From: Pseudomonadaceae bacterium
GTDB lineage: Bacteria; Pseudomonadota; Gammaproteobacteria; Pseudomonadales; Pseudomonadaceae
DNA: 64,000 nt
Assembly: GCA_019745275.1 (NCBI GenBank)
Contig: JAIETJ010000037.1
Coordinates: 1-64,000 of the forward strand
Reading direction: 5' to 3'
The notes beneath the pieces were generated by a model, which was given only the letters and a program-made list of their open reading frames with translations, had not been told where the DNA came from and made no database searches. Below are positions 1-9,849 of this stretch, piece by piece; position 1 is the first letter of the stretch, and every line of letters starts with the position of its first letter. The position numbers and the translations under genes are program-made.

Positions 1-280
1 ACTCGCGATTCTTTGCACCCAGCTTATTGCTCACACCGGGCAAATCCAGCGCGATGCGCGCCGGCTGCTCAATGGTATAGCCCTTAGGAACCGCAACCGG
101 CTCATCAAATGTTAATTTCAGCTCAACTTTATCACCGGGCAGCGAAGCAACATTCAGCGCCTGCAGATTGGCAGCAAGCAACGAATGCGACATAGAGGCC
201 AGCAAGAGCGAAAAACTGATGCGCGAAAGGGCACTTTTCATTGTTAGATTCCGTTGTACTGAGCGGTAATTATTTTTCAT
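1..280 (-). CDS. pilQ: PilQ, type IV pilus secretin (N-terminal part only, cut by window edge)
   Basis: Only the N-terminus is present. It has a basic start and hydrophobic signal peptide (SLLLASMSHSLLAA), then a stretch resembling the AMIN-type domain of PilQ (LNVASLPGDKVELKLTFDEP, then IALDLPGVSNKLG). PilQ forms the outer-membrane pore for the type IVa pilus. Two in-frame ATGs exist, at 280 and 241. I chose 280 because GGGTGA, overlapping the pilP stop, lies 8 bases upstream as a Shine-Dalgarno site. The start at 241 gives a more conventional signal peptide and is a real alternative. It is the last gene of pilMNOPQ. Confidence 0.85.
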   Translation of the reverse strand, partial: MKNNYRSVQRNLTMKSALSRISFSLLLASMSHSLLAANLQALNVASLPGDKVELKLTFDEPVAVPKGYTIEQPARIALDLPGVSNKLGAKNRE

Positions 281-288
281 ATTATGTT

Positions 289-822
289 TCACCCTTTCGC
301 GCTTTCACTGAGTGCAAGGCTACGCGGGCGCTCTAGCCAACCACCCTCGCCATCTGGAACAATTTCAACCACGTCAATCTTGGCCTCATCAATAGCAACA
401 ACTCGACCGTGATTGCTACCAATATAGTCACCCGCTTTTACTCGATAAACACCACCGGCGCCCTTAACTAGTGCGTACTCACCGCTACCACCGGATAGCG
501 TGCCGACCATTTGAAAAGCTTCAATATTAAAACCTTCGAGAAACTGCTTAACCCTTGTTTCGTCAGGTTTAATATCCTTGGAGCCTTTCTGCTGACTCGC
601 CAATTCAATTTTAACTGGTTTTTGAAATGGACTACGCAGGCCGCCCGCGCTATAGGTAAAGGGTTCATAAGGCTGGAATTGTGGCAACGGCTCGATAGAA
701 CCCTTAGGCCGGGCACGCACTTCGTCCATATACGCCTGCAGATCAATAAACTCGCGCGTCGCATCGCAGCCACTCAAGCCAACACAAACAAGCACACACG
801 CTAGGTATCGAGTGGAATTCAT
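289..822 (-). CDS. pilP: PilP, type IV pilus inner-membrane lipoprotein
   Basis: This 177-residue protein starts with a lipoprotein signal (MNSTRYLACVLVCVGLSGC, lipobox LSGC, Cys19). A Pro-rich linker follows, then a compact C-terminal beta domain with GGVYRVKAGDYIGSNHGRV, the usual PilP fold that contacts PilQ. PilP joins the PilM/N/O inner-membrane complex to the secretin. Its start overlaps the end of pilO by 4 bases (ATGA), so translation is probably coupled. Length, position and lipobox all fit the family. Confidence 0.95.
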   Translation of the reverse strand: MNSTRYLACVLVCVGLSGCDATREFIDLQAYMDEVRARPKGSIEPLPQFQPYEPFTYSAGGLRSPFQKPVKIELASQQKGSKDIKPDETRVKQFLEGFNIEAFQMVGTLSGGSGEYALVKGAGGVYRVKAGDYIGSNHGRVVAIDEAKIDVVEIVPDGEGGWLERPRSLALSESAKG

Positions 823-1463
823 TTTTTCACCCCGCCATCCTTACCTGCTACGCCCTTATCGTTATAACGATAAGTCTTAGCCAAGATGTTCAAACGCAGC
901 CTTGAAGAGCCATCAGCACCGTCCGGTTTTAATTCAAAATCATGCAGCGTTACAATCCGCGGCAAGCTAGACACTGCGCTCGCAAAAGTTGCCAAGTCCT
1001 CATAGCGACCCAGCACGCTCATTTGAATTGGCAATTCAATATAAAACTGCTGCGTGACTTCAGGCAGCAGTTTTATTCCCTCAAACTCGAGACCGCTATT
1101 TAGACCTGTACGAGTAATATCCTCAAGCAAACCTGGAACCTCAGTATCGCTAGGCAACTGCCGCAACAAGCCAGCGAAAGAAGCTTCCATTTCAATCATT
1201 TGAGCTTTATACGCGTCAAGATTGGCCGCCTGAAACGCCTTACTGGAAAATTGTTCCTTAAGCGTAATTTCCTCAGCACTACGCTGCTCCAGATCAGCTT
1301 GCCGATCCTTTAGTTGAAACTGATAGCCAAGGCCCAGCACCACCAACACTAGCAACACACACGCAATGGCTTTTACTAAAACAGGCCAAGAACCGACGTT
1401 ATTAACGTCAAGCTCGGACAAATCTAACTTCTTCAGATCATTGAGAGCATCGGCAAAACTCAT
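819..1463 (-). CDS. pilO: PilO, type IV pilus alignment protein
   Basis: This 214-residue bitopic membrane protein has a short cytoplasmic N-terminus containing LSELDVNNVGSWP, one transmembrane helix (about residues 30-50) and a coiled coil (about 55-90). A periplasmic ferredoxin-like domain follows, including LPSDTEVPGLLEDITRTG. PilO pairs with PilN in the inner membrane and positions the pilus machine under PilQ. Its ATG overlaps the pilN stop by 4 bases and its stop overlaps pilP. Confidence 0.95.
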   Translation of the reverse strand: MSFADALNDLKKLDLSELDVNNVGSWPVLVKAIACVLLVLVVLGLGYQFQLKDRQADLEQRSAEEITLKEQFSSKAFQAANLDAYKAQMIEMEASFAGLLRQLPSDTEVPGLLEDITRTGLNSGLEFEGIKLLPEVTQQFYIELPIQMSVLGRYEDLATFASAVSSLPRIVTLHDFELKPDGADGSSRLRLNILAKTYRYNDKGVAGKDGGVKK

Positions 1464-2040
1464 TTCTTAGCTCCCTTTGCATCGACAGCCTCAGCCGCAG
1501 GCATAGTCTGCTGCACGCTCAACTGGAATATGTTTGACTGGCCCATTTCGCCAGGCGTATCCGCTTTTACTTCGGTTAGATTGGGTGCAGCTAACCAATC
1601 AGAGCCATCGAGATTACGCATCAAACTAGAAACACGGTTATTTGACTCAGCCGCACCAACAATAGCGACATTCGAACCGGTCATTTTCAAGCCAGTGAAG
1701 TACACACCATCCGGCAAAGTGCGCACCAACTGATCAAACACCCTGCCGGTAATAGGTCGATTGCTTTGCAAGTCTTGAATGATTTTCATCCGCTCAAGTA
1801 GCTGCTGACGACGAGTCTTTAATTCGCTAATTTCTTTAATTCGCGCATCCAATACAGAAATTTCTTTGCGCACAAATTCATTGCGCGCATTTTGCTGCTC
1901 GATAGCCCCGCCTAAGTACTGATCACCAAGGAAAACCACGCCTGCAGCAGCAATCAAGACACCTGCAAGAATGACCAAAAATCGCTGCTTACGCTCTTCG
2001 CGTAACTGCTCACGCCATGGAAGTAAGTTAATCCGCGCCA

Positions 2041-2041
<1 letters not shown>
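1460..2041 (-). CDS. pilN: PilN, type IV pilus alignment protein
   Basis: This 193-residue protein begins MARINLLPWREQLREERKQ. The INLLPWR segment is the conserved cytoplasmic tail that docks into a groove of PilM. A single transmembrane helix (about residues 22-45) follows, then a coiled coil and a small periplasmic domain (YFTGLKMTGSNVAIVG). It forms heterodimers with PilO. The start codon overlaps the pilM stop by one base, as in a tightly coupled operon. Confidence 0.95.
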
Positions 2042-3132
<1,091 letters not shown>

Positions 3133-3171
3133 TTACGGAGGATTTATGTTTTTTTACATTAAATATCAGTC

Positions 3172-3217
3172 TTGACAGAAGCGCAAATGGCTACCTATCA
3201 AAAAAGCCGCTTATAAT
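3172..3217 (+). promoter_or_regulatory. Candidate sigma-70 promoter(s) for ponA
   Basis: A perfect TTGACA at 3172-3177 is followed after 18 bases by TATCAA. A separate perfect TATAAT lies at 3212-3217 but has only a weak -35 box. Both face ponA in the divergent gap between pilM and ponA. The sequence cannot show which is used. Confidence 0.4.
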
Positions 3218-3288
3218 GTGATCAGTTTCGTTTTTCAGCTTCAGCTTCCGGTTAACTCATTCTTTTATCGGGAAATTCAAAAATCTTG

Positions 3289-5697
3289 ATGCGCTTGCTT
3301 AAGTTTTTTTGCTGGTCGGTTTTTGCCGTATTTTGTGGCTTGCTCCTCAGCCTAAGCGGCGCCTACCTTTATCTTAGCCCCGGATTGCCATCCGTCGAAT
3401 CGCTGCGCCGCATTCAATTGCAAATTCCGCTACGGGTTTTTAGTAGCGACGGCAAATTGATTGCTGAGTTTGGCGAAATGCGCCGCAGTCCGATTCGCAT
3501 CAATGATGTCCCGCCCGACTTTATCGCGGCCCTGCTATCTGCCGAAGATGACAATTTTGCCAACCATCATGGCGTTGATCCGACCAGCCTGATGCGCGCC
3601 GCCTCGCAAATTTTGCAGAGCGGTCACATTAAATCGGGCGGCAGCACCATCACCATGCAGGTAGCGAAAAATTTTTTCCTATCCCCGGAAAAGAGCTTTG
3701 CCCGAAAAATCACCGAAATTCTCTTGGCACTTCAAATTGAGCGCGAACTAAGTAAGGACGAGATCCTTGAGCTCTATGTAAACAAAATCTACTTGGGCAA
3801 CCGCGCCTACGGTATCGAAGCAGCCTCGCAGGTGTACTACGGCAAATCTATTCGCGATGCCAGCTTGGCGCAAATGGCCACTATTGCCGGCTTGCCCAAA
3901 GCGCCTTCAAGCTTTAATCCGCTGATCAACCCGCTACGCAGCAAGGAGCGCCGTGACTGGATTCTTGGTCGCATGTTCAAACTGGGCAAGATTGACCAAG
4001 CGCGCTACCAAGCGGCGCTCAACGAACCCAACAGCGCCACCTATCACGGCTCAACCCCCGAACTCGACGCGCCGTATATAGCCGAAATGGCGCGCGCAGA
4101 GATGGTCGGCCGTTATGGCAGCGACGCTTATACCGAAGGTTTCCGCGTAACCACCACGGTATCCAGCGAACTGCAGCAGGCGGCAACTAGCGCCGTGCGA
4201 GCAGGCTTAATCAACTACGATCAGCGCCATGGCTACCGCGGCCCGAGCACCCGGCTAACCGGAATGACACGCGAGTCTTGGCAGGCCGAGCTCAGCAAAC
4301 ACCGCACAGTCGGCGGTCTAGAGCCGGTCATTGTGACTCAGGTTGAGAAAAGCGGCCTACTGGTGATTAGCCGCAGCGGCGCCGAAGAGCCAGTCAGCTG
4401 GGACAGCATGAAGTGGGCACGCCCCTATCTTGGCCCAGACAGCATGGGCCCACGCCCACAAAAACCCGCCGACGTAGCACAAACTGGCGACCTGATTCGC
4501 GTGCAACGCCTAAGCGATGGCAGCCTACTGTTTAGTCAAATCCCCACAGCCCAATCTGCGCTCGCCTCGCTTGACCCACAAAACGGCGCCATTCGAGCAC
4601 TGGTTGGCGGTTTCTCGTTTGACCAGAGCAATTACAACCGAGCCACTCAAGCCAAGCGCCAACCCGGCTCGAGCTTTAAACCATTTATCTACAGCGCCGC
4701 GCTGGATAACGGCTTTACTGCCGCCAGCATCGTCAATGACGCACCTATCGTCTTCCAAGAAGCCGGCATGGAAGAGGCGTGGCGTCCAAAGAATGACAAC
4801 AACACCTTTTTGGGTCCAATCCGCTTGCGCGAGGCACTCTATAGGTCGCGTAATTTGGTATCAATCCGCGTGCTACAAGCCATCGGCATCGATTACGCCC
4901 TGAAATATGTCACCCGCTTTGGCTTCAACAAACAAGATTTACCACGCAATTTTTCCTTAGCGCTCGGCACTGCAAATTTAACGCCACTGGAAATTGCCAC
5001 TGGCTGGAGCACCTTCGCTAATGGCGGATACAAAATCAGCTCCCACCTTATTTCGCGCATAGACAGCCGCGAAGGCAAGCCACTGTTCGTCGCCAATCCC
5101 GCCAGCGTGCCGCAAAATACTCCGCCGCCCGATCGCGCCGAACACGCCATAGCTGTAGACGCGAGCACGCCCGGCTTCGAACCCCTCGCAGCCGAGCGCA
5201 TTGTCGATGCGCGTACCGCCTTCATCCTCACCAGCATGCTGCAAGATGTAATCAAACGAGGCACCGCACGCCGCGCCCTAGCTATGGGTCGCAGCGATCT
5301 TGCCGGCAAAACAGGCACCACCAACGAATCTAAAGACAGTTGGTTTTCGGGGTTTAACGCCGACTACATGACCACTGTCTGGGCCGGTTTCGACCAGCCC
5401 GAGAGCCTCGGCCGCACCGAATTTGGCGGTACTGTAGCCCTACCGATCTGGATGGATTACATGAGCGCAGCACTTAAAGATAAGCCCGCCCACATGCTGC
5501 CCGAACCGCCAGGGATACTCACACTACGGATCGACCCAATTACTGGGAGAGCCGCCGCACCGGGCACCGAAAACGCTTTTTTTGAGTTATTCAAGAGCGA
5601 GGACTCACCGCCCGAAATGAACGAACTAGACCCAAGCCAAGTCGCACCGGGCAGCCCACTACCCGAAGACGAAGCGACACCAATTGACTTGTTCTAG
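3289..5697 (+). CDS. ponA: Penicillin-binding protein 1A (bifunctional transglycosylase/transpeptidase)
   Basis: This 802-residue class A PBP builds and cross-links peptidoglycan at the inner membrane. An N-terminal transmembrane helix (residues 5-30) is followed by a glycosyltransferase domain (LLSAEDDNFANHHGVD with the catalytic Glu; GGSTITMQVAKN). The transpeptidase domain has Ser461 in SSFK, SRN, and KTGTTNESKDSWF. An OB-like insert lies between the two, as in PBP1a proteins. The ATG at 3289 is preferred to the TTG directly before it. The gene is divergent from pilM, the usual pseudomonad arrangement. Confidence 0.96.
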   Translation: MRLLKFFCWSVFAVFCGLLLSLSGAYLYLSPGLPSVESLRRIQLQIPLRVFSSDGKLIAEFGEMRRSPIRINDVPPDFIAALLSAEDDNFANHHGVDPTSLMRAASQILQSGHIKSGGSTITMQVAKNFFLSPEKSFARKITEILLALQIERELSKDEILELYVNKIYLGNRAYGIEAASQVYYGKSIRDASLAQMATIAGLPKAPSSFNPLINPLRSKERRDWILGRMFKLGKIDQARYQAALNEPNSATYHGSTPELDAPYIAEMARAEMVGRYGSDAYTEGFRVTTTVSSELQQAATSAVRAGLINYDQRHGYRGPSTRLTGMTRESWQAELSKHRTVGGLEPVIVTQVEKSGLLVISRSGAEEPVSWDSMKWARPYLGPDSMGPRPQKPADVAQTGDLIRVQRLSDGSLLFSQIPTAQSALASLDPQNGAIRALVGGFSFDQSNYNRATQAKRQPGSSFKPFIYSAALDNGFTAASIVNDAPIVFQEAGMEEAWRPKNDNNTFLGPIRLREALYRSRNLVSIRVLQAIGIDYALKYVTRFGFNKQDLPRNFSLALGTANLTPLEIATGWSTFANGGYKISSHLISRIDSREGKPLFVANPASVPQNTPPPDRAEHAIAVDASTPGFEPLAAERIVDARTAFILTSMLQDVIKRGTARRALAMGRSDLAGKTGTTNESKDSWFSGFNADYMTTVWAGFDQPESLGRTEFGGTVALPIWMDYMSAALKDKPAHMLPEPPGILTLRIDPITGRAAAPGTENAFFELFKSEDSPPEMNELDPSQVAPGSPLPEDEATPIDLF

Positions 5698-5767
5698 CAT
5701 CACCCCGCCCAAGGCCACACTGCTGTTTGGATAACGATTGCAAGCCAAAATAGGCTTTCATCAGAGC

Positions 5768-5805
5768 AAAAAAAGCCGCTCACCTAACTTGGGAGCGGCT
5801 TTTTT
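5768..5805. terminator. Bidirectional intrinsic terminator between ponA and maeB
   Basis: A perfect GCCGCTC (5775-5781) / GAGCGGC (5793-5799) stem is flanked by an A-run on the left and a T-run on the right, so it works on both strands. It separates two convergent genes. Confidence 0.88.
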
Positions 5806-5843
5806 GTGGCACTAGAACTAACTAGCGCCGACGACTAAAGCGC

Positions 5844-7112
5844 TTAGCCGTTAAACACATCATCCACCGATTGCAGTGGATAATTTTTCGGGTATGGCAG
5901 GGTGGCGACACCACTTTCAATGGCAGCCTTAGCCACAGCATCCGAAATTACCGTAATCAACCGCTGATCCATTGGCTTTGGAATGATGTACTGACGGCCA
6001 AACTCCAGCGCAATACCACCGTACGCCTCGCAAACTTCCTGCGGCACAGGCTGCTTGGCCAAGTCACGCAGCGCCAGCGCAGCCGCTACTTTCATCTCTT
6101 CGTTAATCCGCGTAGCGCGCACATCCAAGGCGCCGCGGAAAATAAACGGAAAGCCCAATACGTTATTCACCTGATTGGGATAATCCGAACGCCCGGTGGC
6201 CATGATTACGTCGCTGCGCGTGGCGTGAGCCAACTCAGGGCTGATTTCCGGATCAGGATTGGAGCAGGCGAAGACGATCGGATCGGCCGCCATGCGCAGC
6301 AAGTCTTCCGCATTAAGCAGATTCGGGCCTGAGAGACCAACAAAGACGTCAGCACCGTCCAAAGCCTCAGCCAAAGTGCGCTTGCTGGTGGCGTGGGCGA
6401 ACATCGCCTTGTATTGGTTGATGTCGTCGCGGCCAGCGTGAATCACGCCCGTACGGTCAACCATAAAGATATTTTCGATATTGGCGCCCATGCTCACCAG
6501 CAATTTCATGCAGGAGATGGCGGCTGCGCCCGCGCCCAAGCAAACGATCTTGGCTTGCGGCAGGGTTTTCCCAACGATTTCCAAAGCATTCAACATGCCG
6601 GCCGCCGTCACGATCGCTGTGCCGTGCTGGTCGTCGTGGAACACCGGAATGTTGCATTGCTCGATCAGGGTCCGCTCGATCTCAAAGCACTCAGGCGCCT
6701 TGATGTCTTCCAGATTGATGCCGCCGAAGGTGATCGAAATACGTTTAACCGTATCGATAAACGCCTGCGGGCTTTCCGACTCGACCTCGATGTCAAATAC
6801 ATCAATCCCGGCGAAGCGCTTGAACAATACGCCCTTGCCTTCCATAACCGGTTTGGAGGCCAATGGACCGAGATTACCCAGACCCAAAATGGCCGTACCG
6901 TCTGAAATAACCGCGACTAAATTGCCTTTGCCGGTGTACTTGTAAGCCAGCTCCGGATCGCGTGCGATTTCACGCACCGGCTCGGCGACGCCTGGGCTGT
7001 AGGCCAGCGCGAGATCACGAGCAGTGGCAGTAGGCTTGGTCAACTCGACGCTCAATTTGCCCGGACGAGGCTTGGCGTGATATTCGAGAGCGGCCGTTTT
7101 CAAATCAGACAT
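5844..7112 (-). CDS. maeB: NADP-dependent malic enzyme, short form
   Basis: This 422-residue protein decarboxylates malate to pyruvate with NAD(P)H production. The N-terminal malic domain contains LAYSPGVAEPVREIA and GLGNLGPLASKPVMEGKG. The catalytic/metal region is in INLEDIKAPECFEIE and PVFHDDQHGTAIV. The Rossmann nucleotide loop is in IVCLGAGAAAISCMKL. It lacks the C-terminal phosphotransacetylase-like domain of the roughly 750-residue MaeB type. The start MSDLKTAALEYHA is the conserved one; the frame stays open 22 codons further upstream. Cofactor preference cannot be read with certainty. Confidence 0.92.
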   Translation of the reverse strand: MSDLKTAALEYHAKPRPGKLSVELTKPTATARDLALAYSPGVAEPVREIARDPELAYKYTGKGNLVAVISDGTAILGLGNLGPLASKPVMEGKGVLFKRFAGIDVFDIEVESESPQAFIDTVKRISITFGGINLEDIKAPECFEIERTLIEQCNIPVFHDDQHGTAIVTAAGMLNALEIVGKTLPQAKIVCLGAGAAAISCMKLLVSMGANIENIFMVDRTGVIHAGRDDINQYKAMFAHATSKRTLAEALDGADVFVGLSGPNLLNAEDLLRMAADPIVFACSNPDPEISPELAHATRSDVIMATGRSDYPNQVNNVLGFPFIFRGALDVRATRINEEMKVAAALALRDLAKQPVPQEVCEAYGGIALEFGRQYIIPKPMDQRLITVISDAVAKAAIESGVATLPYPKNYPLQSVDDVFNG

Positions 7113-7207
7113 GGTGGCATTTCCGCTTTTGGGGCTGTTAAACAGACAAGGAGGATACGCAAGATGCACACCCCTCACAAGCCGCTCAACAGCTGATAGA
7201 GAAGGCT

Positions 7208-8647
7208 CTAACGCAAGATTTTAAGCCAGTCACCGGGACGCGGCTCGCCACTTGGATAAAGTCCATTAAGGAGTCGCAAGTTAAGCTCAGGATCCTCTGG
7301 CAACTTGCTGTCCCGCGCCAGGTCCGCCATGGTTTGTCCGGGCTTGGCCTGCAGGAGGTGTAAACGTTGCGGTTGCGCTAACTGTAGTTGCGCCGCCGAC
7401 AACGGTCGAAAACTGTCGATCATGGCCATGAATTTATCATCTTGGCTTTCCAGCGAGGCGCGACCTTTCACCGCACCGACAAACAAATACGCCCGCGAGC
7501 CCAGATAAACCACCGCTACTCGCCTAGCCGATGCACCGGGAATGATGCCAGTGTAGCCCTGCAGGCCATCTTGATGCAGGGCTTCATCCTGCACTAAACG
7601 CTGACCACCAATCTTTCGGCGCAACAGTTGCTCGGGAGTTAAACCTGAGCCTGCTGACTCCACCGTCATAGCCATGAAAACTTGCTGGTCGGGCGTGTGG
7701 GCAATCAGCGCATCAGGCCGATTGAGTAACTCCCAACCCGTCGGCGCCGTTAGGCTAAAGCCTAAGTCCGCATGATAGAACTGCTGCCCGCGACGTACCC
7801 CGGTGTCGGCCGAGCCGCCAAAAGGCAGACCATCTAGATGCTGTAAAAACTGCTCGCGATTAACCTCTTGCCGACCACCAACCAGTGCGCTGGCCGGACC
7901 TATCACCTGCTGCAAGCGTTGATCGTTATCAGGATGGCTGTCGAAAACCCCGTGATAGCTGCTGTCTGCTACCGCCTGACCACGCTTAAGTGCCTGATCA
8001 CGGGCAAATAGCTCCTGATTTTTTAGCACCTTAATCACTTCGATCATCGCCTGCGGGTCATAGCCACTGCGCGCCAAATACTGCGCACCAAGACCGTCGG
8101 CCTCCAACTCCATATCGCGGCCGTAGCCTTTAACCACCACCGAACCCAAGGCATTGGTCACATCCGCTGCCGCACCCACGCCCGTGCCGATAGCGGCCGC
8201 TTGGCCCAAAATACCCCAAGCGGTGGCTTGGCTTTGCTGCTGCACGCTGTGGCGCGCCGTGACATGCCCAACCTCATGGCCCAGCACCGCCGCCAACTCG
8301 GCCTCAGAGTTTAAATACGCCAGCAAGCCGCGATGAATGTAGATGTAGCCGCCCGGCAGAGCGAAGGCATTGATATCCGGCGAGTCGACCACGGTGAAGT
8401 GATACTGCAGATTGCTGCGATGACTGTGCGCGGCAACCCGTTCACCGACTTGCTGCACATACGCTTGGAGCTTTTCGTCGGCGTAGCGCGGGTTTTCTTT
8501 CAGCACTTGCTGATTGTAGGTGCGGCCCATCTCCAGCTCTTGCTGCTCACTCATCATGACAAAGTCAGTGCGCCCAGTGGCCGGGTTATGCGCACAACCG
8601 GCCAGCAACCCAAGCGCGCAGAGCGCCAGTAGAATCCGCAATTTCAT
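7208..8647 (-). CDS. Periplasmic M48-family metalloprotease lipoprotein (BepA/LoiP-like)
   Basis: This 479-residue protein has a lipobox (LGLLAGC) and an M48 peptidase domain with the zinc motif HEVGH (in LAAVLGHEVGHVTARHS). The third zinc ligand is probably in MELEADGLGAQYLARSG. The C-terminal half (about residues 280-479) contains FYHADLGFSLTAPTGW and a LysM-like end. Family members process or degrade misfolded outer-membrane proteins; the substrate here is unknown. Its start overlaps the nuclease stop by 4 bases. Confidence 0.9.
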   Translation of the reverse strand: MKLRILLALCALGLLAGCAHNPATGRTDFVMMSEQQELEMGRTYNQQVLKENPRYADEKLQAYVQQVGERVAAHSHRSNLQYHFTVVDSPDINAFALPGGYIYIHRGLLAYLNSEAELAAVLGHEVGHVTARHSVQQQSQATAWGILGQAAAIGTGVGAAADVTNALGSVVVKGYGRDMELEADGLGAQYLARSGYDPQAMIEVIKVLKNQELFARDQALKRGQAVADSSYHGVFDSHPDNDQRLQQVIGPASALVGGRQEVNREQFLQHLDGLPFGGSADTGVRRGQQFYHADLGFSLTAPTGWELLNRPDALIAHTPDQQVFMAMTVESAGSGLTPEQLLRRKIGGQRLVQDEALHQDGLQGYTGIIPGASARRVAVVYLGSRAYLFVGAVKGRASLESQDDKFMAMIDSFRPLSAAQLQLAQPQRLHLLQAKPGQTMADLARDSKLPEDPELNLRLLNGLYPSGEPRPGDWLKILR

Positions 8648-9444
8648 GGCAACACCTCTAACATCGCCGCATGGGTCAGAGGCAACATCCAGCGCGCCTG
8701 AGACGCTTTTAACGAACCACGTTTGGCTCGATCAATCACCCAGCCGCGCGCCTGAATCTGCCGACCGGTTAAGGCCAGCAGGCTGGGCCAATCAAATTGA
8801 GCTTGCGACTTTACCGCGACCTGCAGCACCAGGCCACCTTCCAGCTCCAGCCAAACACCACCGCGATTACGCTGCACGTCGAGCACTCGCCCCGTCACCA
8901 AAGCAAAGCCGCCCTGGGTTATTTGCGCCGGCGTTTGCACCGCAGGCTTAGCCCACAAACCCAAGCGTGCCGTGCGCGCCAGTTGTTCGGCCGCCTGCTG
9001 ACACACCACCAAAGCAGTGTTGGGCGCCACGGCTACCAGATAACCCAAGCCTTCTGCGAGCAAACTCGCTTCGAGGTTTTGCCCGGAACTGTCATAGCCG
9101 TGCGCCAGAGTACGGCCGTAGTGGTCGCGCGCCTCGCGACCCACCTGCAAACTAACCTGCCCGCCGCTCTGCTTAACCAGCGCTTGCAGACGTCGGCGCG
9201 CAGCCTCAGCAAATGGCTCGGTAGTGCGCCCGTGATGGGCCAGCTCCGGGGTGTTAATACCGATCAAACGCACGCTGCGACCGTCGCTGAGCTTCAGCGT
9301 GTCGCCATCCACCACATGCTGCACCTTGACCGTCGGCAAACCGCTCGGCAGCGGACAAAACGCCTGCGCCAGCCCGCCCCAAAACACAGAAACGAAAAAG
9401 GCGCCCGCTAGGGACGCCTTTTTCAGTAGCGGTGCAGTACTCAT
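8644..9444 (-). CDS. Secreted thermonuclease-like (SNase/TNase) protein
   Basis: This 266-residue protein has a signal peptide (KK, then ASLAGAFFVSVFWGGLAQA) and a staphylococcal-nuclease-fold domain: VQHVVDGDTLKLSDG, VRLIGINTPEL and DHYGRTLAHGY carry the metal-binding Asp and the catalytic Arg/Glu positions. A C-terminal OB-like extension of about 90 residues follows. It probably cuts nucleic acid in the periplasm or outside the cell. The ATG at 9444 gives the best signal peptide. The DNA for its n-region forms the rpmE terminator (see findings). Confidence 0.87.
   Translation of the reverse strand: MSTAPLLKKASLAGAFFVSVFWGGLAQAFCPLPSGLPTVKVQHVVDGDTLKLSDGRSVRLIGINTPELAHHGRTTEPFAEAARRRLQALVKQSGGQVSLQVGREARDHYGRTLAHGYDSSGQNLEASLLAEGLGYLVAVAPNTALVVCQQAAEQLARTARLGLWAKPAVQTPAQITQGGFALVTGRVLDVQRNRGGVWLELEGGLVLQVAVKSQAQFDWPSLLALTGRQIQARGWVIDRAKRGSLKASQARWMLPLTHAAMLEVLP
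9395..9423 (-). terminator. Intrinsic terminator of rpmE, inside the nuclease signal-peptide codons
   Basis: On the minus strand AAAAAGGCG pairs with CGCCTTTTT around an 11-base centre that can itself pair CCC with GGG, ending in a T-run. It lies 48 bases after the rpmE stop and 21 bases into the nuclease gene. Confidence 0.75.
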
Positions 9445-9470
9445 CGGAGCCTGCGCTGCTGAGCGCAATC

Positions 9471-9686
9471 TTACGCTTTGGAACCGAACACACCGAAACG
9501 CTGCTTGAACTTGTCAACGCGACCACCGATGTCCAACACTTTCTGCTTACCGGTGTAGAACGGGTGGCATTCCGAGCACACGTCCAAGCTCAGTGGCTTG
9601 CACAGAGTCGAACGGGTTTTGATCACATTGCCGCAGCTGCAAGTGGCGTCAATGGCTTCGTATTGCGGATGGATTTCAGCTTTCAT
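9471..9686 (-). CDS. rpmE: 50S ribosomal protein L31 (zinc-ribbon, C+ type)
   Basis: This 71-residue protein starts [20 protein letters not shown]. Four cysteines (CSCG, and CSEC in [15 protein letters not shown]) form the zinc site, so this is the zinc-containing paralogue. It bridges the 30S and 50S subunits. The frame stays open upstream, but this start is fixed by the family. It is divergent from priA, the usual neighbour in pseudomonads. Confidence 0.97.
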   Translation of the reverse strand: MKAEIHPQYEAIDATCSCGNVIKTRSTLCKPLSLDVCSECHPFYTGKQKVLDIGGRVDKFKQRFGVFGSKA

Positions 9687-9849
9687 GGTGTATTCCTCAG
9701 GTTTTTGTGTGCCGCCACCCGACCCTTGTCGAGTACCGCACGGATTTAGGCCGGCGATGATACCAGAGCCGACAGACCTTGCAAGCGACCCAGCCGTCGC
9801 GGCGACGCGTGGCCGTGCTAGCATCGCCGGATCTGCCTTGGAGTCTGCT

